Made by a program: the position numbers and the translations under genes. Of a DNA stretch of 64,000 nucleotides, positions 1 to 11,409 are shown piece by piece. This DNA comes from Henricia sp. BOLD:AAB3569 (Eukaryota > Echinodermata > Asteroidea > Spinulosida > Echinasteridae). The notes beneath the pieces are model-generated. The model searched no databases, was not told where the DNA came from, and was given only the letters and a program-made list of their open reading frames with translations. The stretch is from NCBI GenBank assembly GCA_037783545.1, contig JBBELK010001245.1:124001-188000 (forward strand). Reading direction: 5' to 3'. Position 1 is the first letter of the stretch; each line of letters starts with the position of its first letter.

Positions 1-952
1 ATAAAGTAGGGGATTAAACTTAAAGGATGGTAGAGAATATCGAAAGGTAGGTCCAATTTGACAAAAAACGAAACACGTCCGACCCAACCGAAAGTCCCCG
101 AGGACGTAGTTTGCGACCGCGTGCTTATATAGCCAGCCTCAGTAAAACGAATTGCGTAATAGCCCCAAATACAATTGCCACACCATAATAAGGCCTAAAT
201 GCCTCTGCTTAAAATGATTTCTTGCCAAAACTTAGATAAATAAGAATACCAAAGTCGTCCCCTGAATACAAACTGGGGAAAAACACCTTTTTGCCCTGAT
301 TTTATTTCAAATGTGATTGTCCATAGGATGGTTATTTAAAATGCGTCATTTTGATGAACCTGACATAATTGTTTGACAGAGGGTTGGTAAAGTGGAGAAC
401 GGTTGTCTCGGTCGACCGAGAAGGAGGAGAAACCAATTTAATCAAAAATAAGCCCGGGCAGACGCCATCAAACGGAATAAAAATGAAATATTTGATATTT
501 TGTCAATTTGAAAGCTGGGAAGAGTTGATTATTCTGGCCATATTGACAAAGCGACCCGTCGTCATTGTCTTATCCAACGGTTTACTGCCGAACTGAAATA
601 GTATAAATATAATATATATCTTATTAGTTTCTGGGGGTCAACCGTTGCAGTCTCGTCGAATGGGGGCGCTTTTAAATACAATAATCACATGTATTTGCCA
701 AACAAAACATACTACAGGCCTGGAATACAAACAAATAAATAAATAAATATTTTTCTTGTAAATTGCAGTAATGAAATGAGGAAATAAATACGAAATGAAA
801 CACAAGAGAAACGAAATATGTTCAACTGTCTGGACGGTCGACCCTTGTCGAAAGACCAGTGAACATATATACCTTTCGACCCTTGGCAGAATGCCAAGCA
901 ATTAACATTGTAAGTACATGTGTTCTACACCTGTTGATGAATACAGGGAACC
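1..952. other. No gene recognised
   Basis: AT-leaning sequence with only short open frames, none resembling a known protein and none with convincing splice sites. No repeat with another part of the window was noticed. Confidence 0.5.
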
Positions 953-1068
953 GGGGGCGCGTTCAATAGCGCAATACGTATGCATACCGTACCGACAATA
1001 CCTTCAACTTCAAAGATATAGGAAAATACCCATTACTGGCATACCTATTGCGCTATTGAACACGCCCC
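953..1068. mobile_element. Short MITE-like inverted repeat
   Basis: A 116-bp element with inverted ends of about 30 bp. The left end reads GCGTTCAATAGCGCAATA and the right end is its near-exact reverse complement. The centre is unrelated. It has the size and form of a non-autonomous DNA transposon; no clear target duplication was seen. Confidence 0.6.
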
Positions 1069-1365
1069 ATGACAATGCAATACAAATATGTGCGTGGGGA
1101 AGTTTTTTCTACAAAAGTCAACAGTATCCTAGCTGTAGCCGTCAGTTGCAGAATCGGCATCACAGTGAAAAACACCATAACAGGGACGGATCTAGGAATT
1201 TTTTTCAAGGGAGGAGGTGTTCTGCCAATGCGAGTGCCGACAAATTCGTGGGGCGAGGGTTACCATTAATATTTATATCGGCATGTTGCCGACACTGGCG
1301 GACTCGCAGAACATGTATTACATTTAAAATTTAGCCAGAGCAGGGGGAGCGGTGTTTGACCACGC

Positions 1366-1548
1366 CTCCCCCCTCAACGCCTCCCCCCTCAACGCCTCCC
1401 CCCTCAACGCCTCCCCCCCCCCCCTCAACGCCTCCCCCTCAACGCCTCCCCCTCAACGCCTCCCCCCTCAACGCCTCCCCCCTCAATCCCCACCCCCACC
1501 CCCCCCACCTCCCCCCGTCCCGCCCCCCTACCCCCCCTCCCCCCATTT
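1366..1548. repeat. C-rich minisatellite, 15-bp unit
   Basis: Tandem copies of a unit close to CCTCCCCCCTCAACG run from about 1366 to 1490 and pass into nearly pure C with scattered A and T to about 1548. The proline/serine-rich open frames over it come from base composition, not from a gene. Confidence 0.85.
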
Positions 1549-1628
1549 CAATGTTGTTCGGAGTTGCGTCCGCCGCGGCGAGTCCCAACATTGAAATGGA
1601 GGAGGAGGAGGGGGGGGGGGGGGGGGTC
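1537..1628. repeat. Hairpin between C-rich and G-rich arms
   Basis: CATTTCAATGTTG and its reverse complement CAACATTGAAATG flank a CG-rich loop of about 28 bp. Outside them the left side is C-rich and the right side G-rich, ending in a run of more than ten G, so the palindrome extends through the simple-sequence arms. Either strand could form G-quadruplex or i-motif structures. Confidence 0.7.
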
Positions 1629-1816
1629 GAGATTGGCTCATTAATTTATAAATATGAAAGGCCCGCCCCCCACCCATACATGTAACACTGTGTAGTTAAA
1701 AAATACTTGCCATTTCTGTAGTAATCACAAACCGAGGACGTCCTCGATTTGCGAGGCGTCCTCGATACGACGGTAAATTTCCACATAGAGGACCTCGATT
1801 CGCGGCTTAGACGAGT

Positions 1817-2340
1817 CCACACATACACACAGCATGTGAAAGCATGCTTATAAAATATCGCAATAAAATCTACAATTTCTCATTCAAAACCTGATCATCA
1901 GACTCAAGAAATACTCACTGGGGGTTTCTTGGATGGTGTCTCTTACATAGAGAACATGTTGTTCATGGCAAAGCCATGTTTATGGCATAAAATGATGAGA
2001 AATGTAGAGGACAAATGCACTGTGTGCTGACAGAAACTTCCAGAATCCAAAAAGAGACCTTAGCAACCGGCCTAATCACCACAGCTGCCATCTACACATT
2101 ACTACGCCAAATAACAGTTCTCCAAAACGTCTCTTCCAGGCAATGTAAACAACGAGCATTATACTTTAAAACTATTAAATACACTTTTTGTAAGTTCTAG
2201 TGAATAAACCTATGGAACGAGTGGTAAATTTATTAAAATGTAGGGACTACTTATTCAGATACAGGACACTGTGTAAATCGGTTTAGGTCAATCAACTATA
2301 TGCAACATTTCAACAATGAGGGCGCACTTGCATTCCCCAC
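1817..2340. repeat. 524-bp direct repeat, copy 1
   Basis: Nearly identical to 5807-6330 in the same orientation, with a few substitutions and one-base indels. The pair enclose about 3.5 kb, which is the layout of long terminal repeats. However, no clear TG...CA ends or target duplication were found, so a segmental duplication or two copies of one repeat are also possible. Confidence 0.8.
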
Positions 2341-3574
2341 ACATTCCCTACTTTAAGACCACGCGACCCGAGTGGTCCGTTTAGAACAAAATTCAAGTGT
2401 GACCGAAATAAAAATCATGTTACATACACAGGATATATAATTAGTTGGCAACACTTGCACTTTAAGCTAAAAGTGGTTAAGGTATTTTCACATGTGCCTG
2501 AGGTCATCATCAGATTACATGTATAATATGTACACACAAATGGAAAAATGGGAAATAGACACATAGACCATTTTACCAACCAGCTTGTCTCAAATTACCA
2601 GTAGTACAAAGTAATTATATCACTTTGACACAGTAAAAGTGTTACAATACAAGCACAACTTGAAGTTAAACCTTGGTGGGTAACATATACAGTTCCTTAC
2701 ATGTATGTGTGCATGTAAATATACAGTACATATAACACTTGGTCATACAAAAATACAAGGCACAATATTCCCCAAATGAAGTACAACTTACAGTACAATT
2801 GTTAAGCATGGTCTAAGTGAACCTGGCCTACCCAACTGATCAAAACTGAACAAGTTACGGTACATGAAATCTTTCAAGATGGGATGCCACACGCTTGTGA
2901 AAATAGCAATACATGTCATATCATTTATAGAAAGGCATGACAATATCTGGATCATTCTGATTGGACAAGACACGTAATGAAAATCTGTTTCATAGCTACA
3001 GTTCTAACAAATATGAGTTGAAGGACCAGAAAGACTTTAAACAAGCAATATGTTAACAATTTCTCGGAACTAGAAATGCACAATTATACATACGTACATG
3101 TACACAAGTTTCAAACAAGTTCCAAATCAATACGAAAAGTGGTATAATACTTTTTTTCTGCGCAGCAGGATAAACTAAGTCTGCTTCAATAAATCACACA
3201 AACTGTATATGGAGATACAATTTCCGAAACATGTACTATAATCACATTGTTGAAACTTGCAAAGCAACAAGATACATGGTGAAGTATTATTTTCACCTAA
3301 AACTAGTACACATAGGCCTATTACAACAATGAGAGGCTAGCATACATCTATGTTCAGCAACACATATGTGAAGCCGACAAACCTCTCTCATTTACACACA
3401 ATATAAGAACACTCAAAAGTAACTGTAGGTTAAAACTAACCGGAGTAGCAATTTTGTATATTGCTTATCTATGTGCGATCAAAAATATTCACCTAAGTGA
3501 TTTGGCCACAGACCCCATAACCTCTTATAAACCACATGGGGCCATGAACATGTTACAACTCTCTCAACTGAAGG
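2341..3574. other. No gene recognised
   Basis: AT-rich sequence between the two 524-bp repeats, with no recognisable coding motif. It may be the inside of a decayed element. Confidence 0.4.
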
Positions 3575-4148
3575 CTATGCCTCACAAGAAGGAACAAATC
3601 TTGGTGGCACACAGGGGTTCCCTACTTTTTCTGTTGCTTTGCCCTTTAGCAAAGTCTGACCGTTTTTCAAGTCATCATCCACATGTGCAAACAAACTACG
3701 AGACCTGCAATCTTGCTTAATATCAGTGACAACTACAGGTTTAACAGGATTTGTATCATCAACGGAACATTTCAAATATTGATGTCACCTCTACCTTTAC
3801 TTCAGGAATGGCTGAACTTAAAGATTCAGAATTTACATCTCTGACTAAATCTGAACTAGAAACCTCATTAACAGGAGAAACTACATGTACATGGTTACAA
3901 CCAGTTTCATTCTGTTTTTCAAACAATTTGGAAATTATACTGAAATGGTCATTGAGAGCGGTATTGATGGTGTCAACAGCATTTCCAATCACAGTATCAT
4001 CTAACTGCTGTTTATCAACTGAACACACATCATCATCTTGCAGTACAATGTCTGAAAATGCACTGACTATATAGTTTGAGCTGACAAATAATTCGACCTC
4101 ACAACATTGTCTGGCAAAGACATGGTTGGAATTAAAATACAGGTACAA
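3575..4148 (-). pseudogene. Decayed unidentified ORF, one frame break
   Basis: On the minus strand an open frame from 4148 to 3759 passes, through an overlap at 3759-3775, into a second frame that stays open to 3575. Both halves have coding-like composition, rich in Asp, Ser, Val and Lys, with no low complexity. A splice acceptor-like CTATATAG lies near 4072, so the true start may be an exon edge. No family was recognised. Its position between the 524-bp direct repeats and beside a large palindrome suggests a relic of a mobile element. A shorter host exon with a sequencing error is the other option. Confidence 0.35.
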
Positions 4149-4542
4149 TTGTATACAGACAAAATATGGCTATCTGGCACCTAGACTCTGGTCTACACTT
4201 GACCCAGAAATGTACACTTACGTACTACAATAATGGTACCTCACTAAAGCCGATAAATACATGTCAAAATCAAGACAAAAGTATACAACCTGTACTTCAA
4301 AATATGCACCAACCCAAAATATAGGCTTACACAAAGCTATGCAAAATGCACAAATGCCAAGACATTTAAAACAGTCGGATTAATAACAAGTACACACCTA
4401 CCGGTGTAACAATACCGTAGCTCAAAACTATGTCATAGCTGAGTAACAATTCACACGTGTACAAATTTGACACACAAAAATGCTCAATGCAAAATAATCC
4501 AGGATTACACAAAAATCTGGTTAAAAGTGGTCAAAGTACAAA

Positions 4543-5188
4543 AATAAACCTTATCGACGTTCTCAATGCATTATGGGATTGGATGACAAAATTGCCCGGC
4601 CAAATGTGCATAAACCTATGAGGCGGACACCAACTAGGCAACTTTTTTACTCATTTTCACGAAAACCAAAAAGAGTTCAAGAATCAACCTCCCACTACTT
4701 TATCTTTGACACATATCAAACATACTGACAAACATGTCCCGAAACAAAAATGTTGCAAATGCGAGAAATCATCGGGGATTCCCTTCGTATCGGTAGTCGG
4801 AGTACCACGCTCGCAGCTCGGTATGCGCTATGCAACACACGCCTAGCCTGCGAGTCCGTCAGGCCACCCGCCTCGCAGTGCCGATACGGCGTGCGTTGAA
4901 GAGCGCATACCGAGCTGCGAGCGTGGTACTCGCACTACCGATACGAAGGGAATCCCCGATGATTTCTCGCATTTGCAACATTTCTGTTTCGGGACATGTT
5001 TGTCAGTATGTTTGATATGTGTCAAAGATAAAGTGGTGGGAGGTTGATTCTTGAACTCTTTTTGGTTTTCGTGAAAATGAGTAAAAAAGTTGCCTAGTTG
5101 GTGTCCGCCTCATAGGTTTATGCACATTTGGCCAGGCAATTTTGTCATCCAATCCCATAATGCATTGAGAACGTCGATAAGGTTTATT
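4543..5188. repeat. Large palindrome, 287-bp arms
   Basis: Arms 4543-4829 and 4902-5188 are reverse complements with very few mismatches, around a 72-bp loop that keeps weak symmetry. No coding sequence. It looks like a foldback or MITE-type element or a recent inverted duplication, and should extrude as a strong hairpin. Confidence 0.9.
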
Positions 5189-5806
5189 CCAATGTGAAAT
5201 TGTACAAAATTTTACATGTTGTTACTGCTAAGTGCTAAAGAGTAGTTTTGCGACGAAACGTATGCATGATGGTCAGTCCAGGATCCGGCATCATATCACG
5301 ACAAAAATTCCCGATGATAGCTGTATTTAGCAAACACCTGTGTCATACGTGTCCAAAGCAAGGGTGCCCAATCCTGCCTACTACGACGCCACTTTTGTAA
5401 TGAAACGGGAACACCACGACAGTGTATCGTGGAGATTCGATCCCCAAATTAATGTGGACGAGCACACCGGACAGTCAAGGCAATTATCAATCAGGAAAAC
5501 AGGCGATACAGTACAATGAAGTTAACACTAACAGCAGGAAAACATCATCGGGTATTTATTGTAGATCCTCGGTCATACAATCAAAGTGAATCATAAGTCA
5601 TTAGGACATGTATATAGACATCTCACTCAGCCAGAACTTGGAAGGATCGAGAAATTCCTCTCAAGTATGCAAGACAAAAAACCCCATTGCCTGCAGAGAA
5701 CACAAAAACAGTAGTGAATGTACAGATAACAGCACTGGTGAATATAGGAACATATGGTCAGCAATGTGTATGCATTATGTGCAGCCTACCATACACACAT
5801 ATATAG

Positions 5807-6330
5807 CCACACATACACACAGCATGTGAAAGCATGCTTATAAAATATCGCAATAAAATCTACAATTTTTCATTCAAAACCTGATCATCAGACTCAAGAA
5901 ATACTCACTGGGGGTTTCTTGGATGGTGTCTCTTACATAGAGAACATGTTGTTCATGGCAAAGCCATGTTTATGGCATAAAATGATGAGAAATGTAGAGG
6001 ACAAATTCATTGTGTGCTGACAGAAACTTCCAGAATCCAAAAAAGAGACCTTAGCAACCGGCCTAATCACCACAGCTGCCATCTACACATTACTACGCCA
6101 AGTAACAGTTCTCCAAAACGTCTCTACCAGGCAATGTAAACAACAAGCATTATACTTTAAAACTATTAAATACACTTTTTGTAAGTTCTAGTGAATAAAC
6201 CTATGGAACGAGTGGTAAATTTATTAAAATGTAGGGACTACTTATTCAGATACAGGCACTGTGTAAATCGGTTTAGGTCAATCAACTATATGCAACATTT
6301 CAACGATGAGGGCACACTTGCATTCCCTAC
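5807..6330. repeat. 524-bp direct repeat, copy 2
   Basis: Partner of 1817-2340, same orientation. The near identity implies either a recent event or gene conversion between the copies. Confidence 0.8.
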
Positions 6331-6956
6331 AAAAACAAAACAAATCATCACTTTGATAATACCAGTTAAGTTATAAATGTTACTCAAAATATATACATGT
6401 AAATCTGTCAACTTGTGCATACGTGGTGCATGCACCTACACGTATAACAATTACTGCACATATAATTGACCGGAATAATTTCATCAGGTAATTTCTATTG
6501 AAAATGTTATTACATGTATTCCTGTTGAAAACTTTTGCACTGCTGTACTGCAAAAGTCAATGGAAATTAAGGTATATGTTAAGGTTATCTCTCAGTTGAA
6601 CTATTTAACACAATTACATATAGTGTCTCAACACTGTTGTCTGCTTGTAAATCCATACTTCATTAATATTAAACCAGCTTTAATGATCAAACTTTTCCAA
6701 ATGATTGGCAGTTTTCCAAAAATTGGAAGAGAAAGACGATTTGGAGAAATGCGACGTCCAGGAAAAAACAGAGGTAAAACTCGTTTAAAAATTCTCTTAA
6801 AACCTGTAGGCCTACCCAAAAACAGTCAGCACTTTCCTCCGTGAAGGTGTTGGGCTTCACCTAAAAAAATTTTTTTTCAAGAAGTTGTCAATAGTTGTAA
6901 AATTTCGTACAAAAAACGAGGTGACCTGTGTGAAGTGCTTGCTAGAACTGAATACC
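6331..6956. other. No gene recognised
   Basis: AT-rich. A short run near 6700-6840 is open in both directions but resembles no known protein. Confidence 0.4.
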
Positions 6957-7230
6957 TTGTTGTTGTTGGCATCTTCGGCAACTAAGGCCCTTTATGCCAT
7001 CAACTATACGGTTTTAGCTTTAACTATACTATATTATCAACTTGAGATGACGAAGAAGGAGTTGCAGTTTTAGAAGTGGGAGGAAAACCCCCAGAGAAAT
7101 GCCCCAGGGGAAAACCCACGCGGTCAAGTAGGGACTGCAAACCCAATCCACATACACGCCCCGGATTCGAACCCGGGACCCCAGAGGTGAAAGGCGAGGA
7201 AAGAACCCGTACGCCAACCCGACCGCCCCG
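6957..7230 (-). mobile_element. tRNA-derived SINE (family C)
   Basis: Read on the minus strand, it starts with a tRNA-like head. This has an A-box region GGTTGGCGTA near 7210 and a B box GGGTTCGAATCC near 7170. A unique body follows and it ends in CAA-type triplets. It matches 51121-51402 over its whole length, which sets the boundaries. RNA polymerase III would be the expected transcriber. Confidence 0.85.
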
Positions 7231-7589
7231 AATACCTTTTGTTCCACTCTTTTATTTATACCATGCACTAGCAATTACGTAACACCTTGCTGCACCACTG
7301 AACACCTGGCAACGCGGTATGCGTTGTTCGAATTCCTAAGACAATTATTTCCCGCTATACTGCGAACCGCGGGAAATGAATAGTCTTACTTATACTAATC
7401 ATACAAAAATAAACTTTAAAGAATGGCACATAATATTGGCGGCAGCGAAGCACGTATAGCGCCGCCTATATAGAAAACTCCAAAGCATGTGAGGCAAATT
7501 ACGAATTTACATGTGTGTAATGATACTTAATTATCTGCCGTCTGTCTTAATGACTAAAGACCAATGTTTTGTGTTACTTGAAGACGCTT

Positions 7590-8205
7590 TTCAAGTGAAT
7601 CAACGATAGCCATCTTTACTTTCATCTCCCGTGTCTCCTAAGACAACGGTCCCCCACTTCATTATTGGCTGCTGCAGTTGCGCCCCCAGACCTTAAGGAA
7701 TGAATGCCAAAATTCATTCCTGGTGCAACGTCGGATAGCATCTTAATTATGCACTCTTTGGCCCTGGTGTAGCTAAGGGGTTTATCTTTGGCGATAAGCT
7801 TACATACACTTTTAAATCTAAAAGCGGGCTTAAACAAAAAATGATTAGATTCGGTACCGATACTCGTAGCTGACATGTATCTAAGCAACATTGTAAGTGG
7901 ACACGCTGATGTTGAGCCTTTGCTAATGACTACTTGATTGCCTGCTCTGAGCTGATCTGTTTTACTTTTACTTATGTTGACAAAGAAATAATCTGCATGA
8001 ATAGAGTAGACAAATCATTGGAGCGGATCGAGCTAAGCTCGTCGTACCAGCAAACACTGTTGTGATCATGGACAAATTTCTTATTTCGATTGGGTCTTTG
8101 CTATAGGCATACGTATCACATAGTTCAATAAGCATGTCAACCGTAACTGCATCTTTCTTTAAATTTGTGTGACCTGTTGTACGTTTTGCAGACTTTATAC
8201 TTTAT
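7590..8205 (-). pseudogene. Broken tyrosine recombinase
   Basis: The minus strand encodes the catalytic domain of a tyrosine recombinase of the type found in DIRS-like and Crypton elements and in stray eukaryotic recombinase genes. The longest open part (7891-7622) carries HSLRSGGATAAA, giving the HxxR catalytic pair at 7691-7702, then RHGR. The upstream segment reads SKSKTDQ and ISKGSTSACP, and further upstream LKKDAVTVDML, in other frames. At least two frame breaks are visible, near 8030 and at 7620, where the expected Trp after RHGR is a stop. The region that should hold the catalytic Tyr is scrambled. No reverse transcriptase was seen beside it. Confidence 0.8.
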
Positions 8206-8246
8206 ATTTCCATATCTGTAATAACAACGTCAACAAAATTGAGTCG

Positions 8247-8898
8247 TCAAAATGCAATTATAGATGCAATTAACGTGAATTTAAGTGGATTTAATTTTGA
8301 AGCTAGAATTCTGAGAAATTCGTATCCATCCATACTGCTCATTTCTGAATTACCACACTTCGCATTGCAACAGTTCACCAAAAAGATGGCAAACTTTCTG
8401 AGTGCGACTTTGTCACCAGGTGGGATTTTTGGCTGAATCCCAAAAAAATGTGCAACCATGGATGTATGTTTTTCACGAAACAAACCTGTGCCCCTCCCTT
8501 TGTCATTTACAGACATAACAATTGAACAATCTGACATTGTAAAGATGTTGGGAGTCTTCATCCAGGCAGACTTAAAGTGGGACGCGCACGTGAACTCAAT
8601 GATTAAACGCGCCAACTCTCGCTTGTTCATGCTCCGAAAACTCAAGTACCATAGTCTCACGATTTGTGATCTTGTCAGCATTTATGCATCCTTTATTCGA
8701 CCCTTGCTGGAGTACGCTTCACCTGTACTGTATGGGCAAGTAGTATAACAAAGCAACAGAGCGACGATCTGGAGAGAATACAGAAGCGAGCCTGCAGAAT
8801 CATACTTGCTTCCCAATACCAACACTACTCTGAAGCGTTGGATGTATGTAAACTGGACCAGTTGGAAAATAGGAGGGATCATCTTTTCCAGGTGTTTG
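8247..8898 (+). pseudogene. LINE reverse transcriptase, C-terminal part, segment 1
   Basis: Frames on the + strand read LNPKKC, then MLGVFIQADLKWDAHV, ANSRLFMLRKLK and IRPLLEYASP. They continue after a frame break near 8745 with LERIQKRACRIILASQY and ENRRDHLFQVFA. This series is typical of the end of non-LTR (CR1/jockey-type) reverse transcriptases. Stops and shifts at about 8435 and 8745 show it is dead. The sequence stops abruptly at 8898, and its continuation resumes at 10850 after an insertion. Confidence 0.85.
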
Positions 8899-10840
8899 CT
8901 AGTCTAGGCCCTAGACGGTCATTATGTGTTGGATACCCGACTGCCGCAAGAGGGCGTAATCACGCGATAGACTCGTTCGTAGTCCTATCACCATATCGTT
9001 TTGTCAAAATGACCGTCTAGGGAAACTCGTAAAATCCCCCCCCGAAACAGGGGGGAAATTTGTGCGCATGCGTTAGTTTTGTATGCAGATACGGGTAGAT
9101 TCTTCTTAACGCACGCGCACTTAAGAGCAAATAGCCTGGTACATGCACCGTACATGTACGTTCGGCGCTTATATCGTGTTGATTTGAAAGTTTCTTGTTG
9201 TTTTGTACGCGCCGTGGTTGATTTGACCGGTACGCGTTGTTGATTTCGCCGGGTGGCTCGCGCGGTTGCAAGGGTACGGTAGGCGAAGACTCCTTGCAAC
9301 GGACGGGTGGCGAAGTAACAGGCCGACGTTGGCGGTTAGGCTGCGGTCGGTCTGAAAAATACCCCGGGAAAATATACTTCGGGAAAAATCCATCTAGACC
9401 GCACGAGTTTTGAATTTTGCATAGAGTATAAGGCCCGACTAAAAACAAAAAGGAATTTCAAAAAAATATAAAAATTATATGCCGGCCCGATACACAGTGA
9501 GAGCCCAACGGAAAAAAAATACCATAGTTTGGCAGTTGAGACTCCGTACACTAAGTCAATGGCCTGGGTAGCGACTTGGAATAAAAAATAACCATTTCTA
9601 TTTTCAGTTAAAACCATTTTCACACAACAGACAAGTTGCAACAGCTATCAAAAATACTTTTGTTGCAAAAATTCATCAAGCAGTTCCTGTTTTATGCTTG
9701 TTAAAATGTGCCAAATTTACGTGCGGAGTCGTCAATAAAAATAAATAGACAGCAACTGTAAAAATTGTGATGTGATTTTGGTGATATTTTGGGGCGGAAA
9801 ATCTCACCACTGCACAGTACAAAGAAAACCAGCCCCAATAGGCCTGTACCAAAAATAAATCAGCCTGGCAGATTAAATGACAGAAACTAAAGTGCAATTT
9901 CACGCAGTCAGTCTATCAAGCTTGCAAACTTCGGTTACGGATTTGACCAAGTTGAAGTAATCAGTGTCGCGACTGCACGACTGATGATGTCACGGATTTC
10001 CAAGTCCCTATAGTATAGGCCTAAGGATTTATCTTATGACAGTGCTATTGCTGGTTTTAAGTTGACATTTTGAAAACCAACTGGGAGGGAAGGGGAATTT
10101 ATGTCACGAAAAAATGTTTCTCTCTTGTCGATCCTATGTTTTTGTGCCCGCACGAGTCGCCCGGTGTGCAGTATTTGCTTTTTGCGAGTTGCTTTCTTCC
10201 AGATTTCGTCAAGCATGGAGCTATTTATTATAGCTCCATGGTGTGACGATTTTCTCTGTTATGGGATGGTAAAATGAAATGTGTATCTGTCAAATATTCC
10301 AGATTATTTCCGAAGATTTCTGAACAATAGAGATTTAGGCCAATAAACTGTTCAACACACGATTAAGCTACGGCAACAAGCAGTGTTTTAATTTCACCCG
10401 GTTTTTTTTTTCATTCCAAAAAAATTAACAGCTTGAAAGATTATTTTCCCGAACCGGCGGGTTTTAAACTGGCAAATAGGTTCAACTGTGGTCTCGATTA
10501 TCTGTGGAACAGTACCTATCATTTGCAATGTCCTATACAATTGTATTTACAACAAAATCTCTAAATTGCCGTGTCGAAATCGTAAGTTTGCCGACGGCAT
10601 TACGATTTTCCCAGCCCGCGGCTTCGCCGTGCAGTCATGCCACGATGTGAGGACACAGGGGACTAGATATCGTGCATACATGCATAGTAAGCAGACGACA
10701 GTGCGCTCTGCATAACATTATGCATAACAGGTGCGCGCGCACGGCGCTGTCACTACGAGATTCCCTAGACGTTGTTATTGACTGTCTCGCGGCGATCGGT
10801 TTTCGGGACGGACGTTCAAAACGAAATAACAACGTCTAGG
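8899..10840. mobile_element. 1.95-kb DNA element inserted in the LINE (MULE-like)
   Basis: It interrupts the LINE exactly. GGTGTTTGC occurs just before the left end and just after the right end, consistent with a 9-bp target duplication. The ends carry TAGTCTAGGCCCTAGACG and its reverse complement. A 9-bp duplication points to the Mutator superfamily or a relative. Each end also carries an inner inverted copy of CCTAGACG (about 9006-9022 and 10764-10780). No transposase was recognised inside, so it is probably non-autonomous. The right boundary is accurate to within about 10 bases. Confidence 0.75.
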
Positions 10841-11045
10841 GCCTAGACTAGGTGTTTGCAGAAAAACTCCCAACATCCATTTTGAAAGGTCGCTAAACCT
10901 AAGCACATGCTACCATCTCAGACATACTAAGCGGGGTAGGCAAGGTCAGGTGTAGAACTGAACGATTTAAGAAAAGCCCTTTGCCTCACCTGATCCGCTT
11001 ACTGAATGGATCCTAATTGATTTTAATAAACTAAAGCCATACAGT
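10841..11045 (+). pseudogene. LINE, segment 2 and 3' end
   Basis: The sequence resumes at the duplicated GGTGTTTGC and continues the LINE protein: after QVFA the frame reads EKLPTSILKGR, then CRTERF and LIRLLNGS, matching the usual end of these proteins. AATAAA-like sequence follows near 11020. With segment 1 it forms one LINE copy split by an insertion. Confidence 0.75.
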
Positions 11046-11409
11046 TTTTTTATCTATTTTATCACATGCTCTATAATCTGTTTTGCATCGGGGTTTTTTA
11101 GTCTGATGTCCTGGAGATAATAAAAATCATCTTGGAATTTTTTTTGGGGGGGGGGATGGGGTTGGGTGCATGGGAGCCACTATCATACGTTCTATGTTTT
11201 GTGTAAATTTGTCGTGTATTCGGGGTATTTTTTGTCAGTTTCATCTGGTATTTCTTAATATTTTAATGTTAATAATGCTTTTTTTAATGGGATTATTATC
11301 TGCTATGTTTTAATATTTTAATGTTAATGATTATTTTTTCCTGCCAAATACTGTTAATCATGTTCAATTCAGCCCTTAGCTGCGATTCATGATTGATTTA
11401 ATAAACCAT
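11046..11409. other. No gene; G-run and AT-rich DNA
   Basis: Contains a short poly-T/poly-G tract near 11140-11160 and repeated TTTTAATGTTAAT phrases near 11255-11330. Nothing coding was seen. Confidence 0.4.

Noticed and set aside
1352-1685. Proline-rich open frames
   Set aside because: They run in more than one frame through the C-rich minisatellite and owe their openness to lack of A/T-containing stop codons.
1735-1800. GAGGACGTCCTCG palindromes as operators
   Set aside because: Only a few short imperfect copies, with no gene nearby to link them to.
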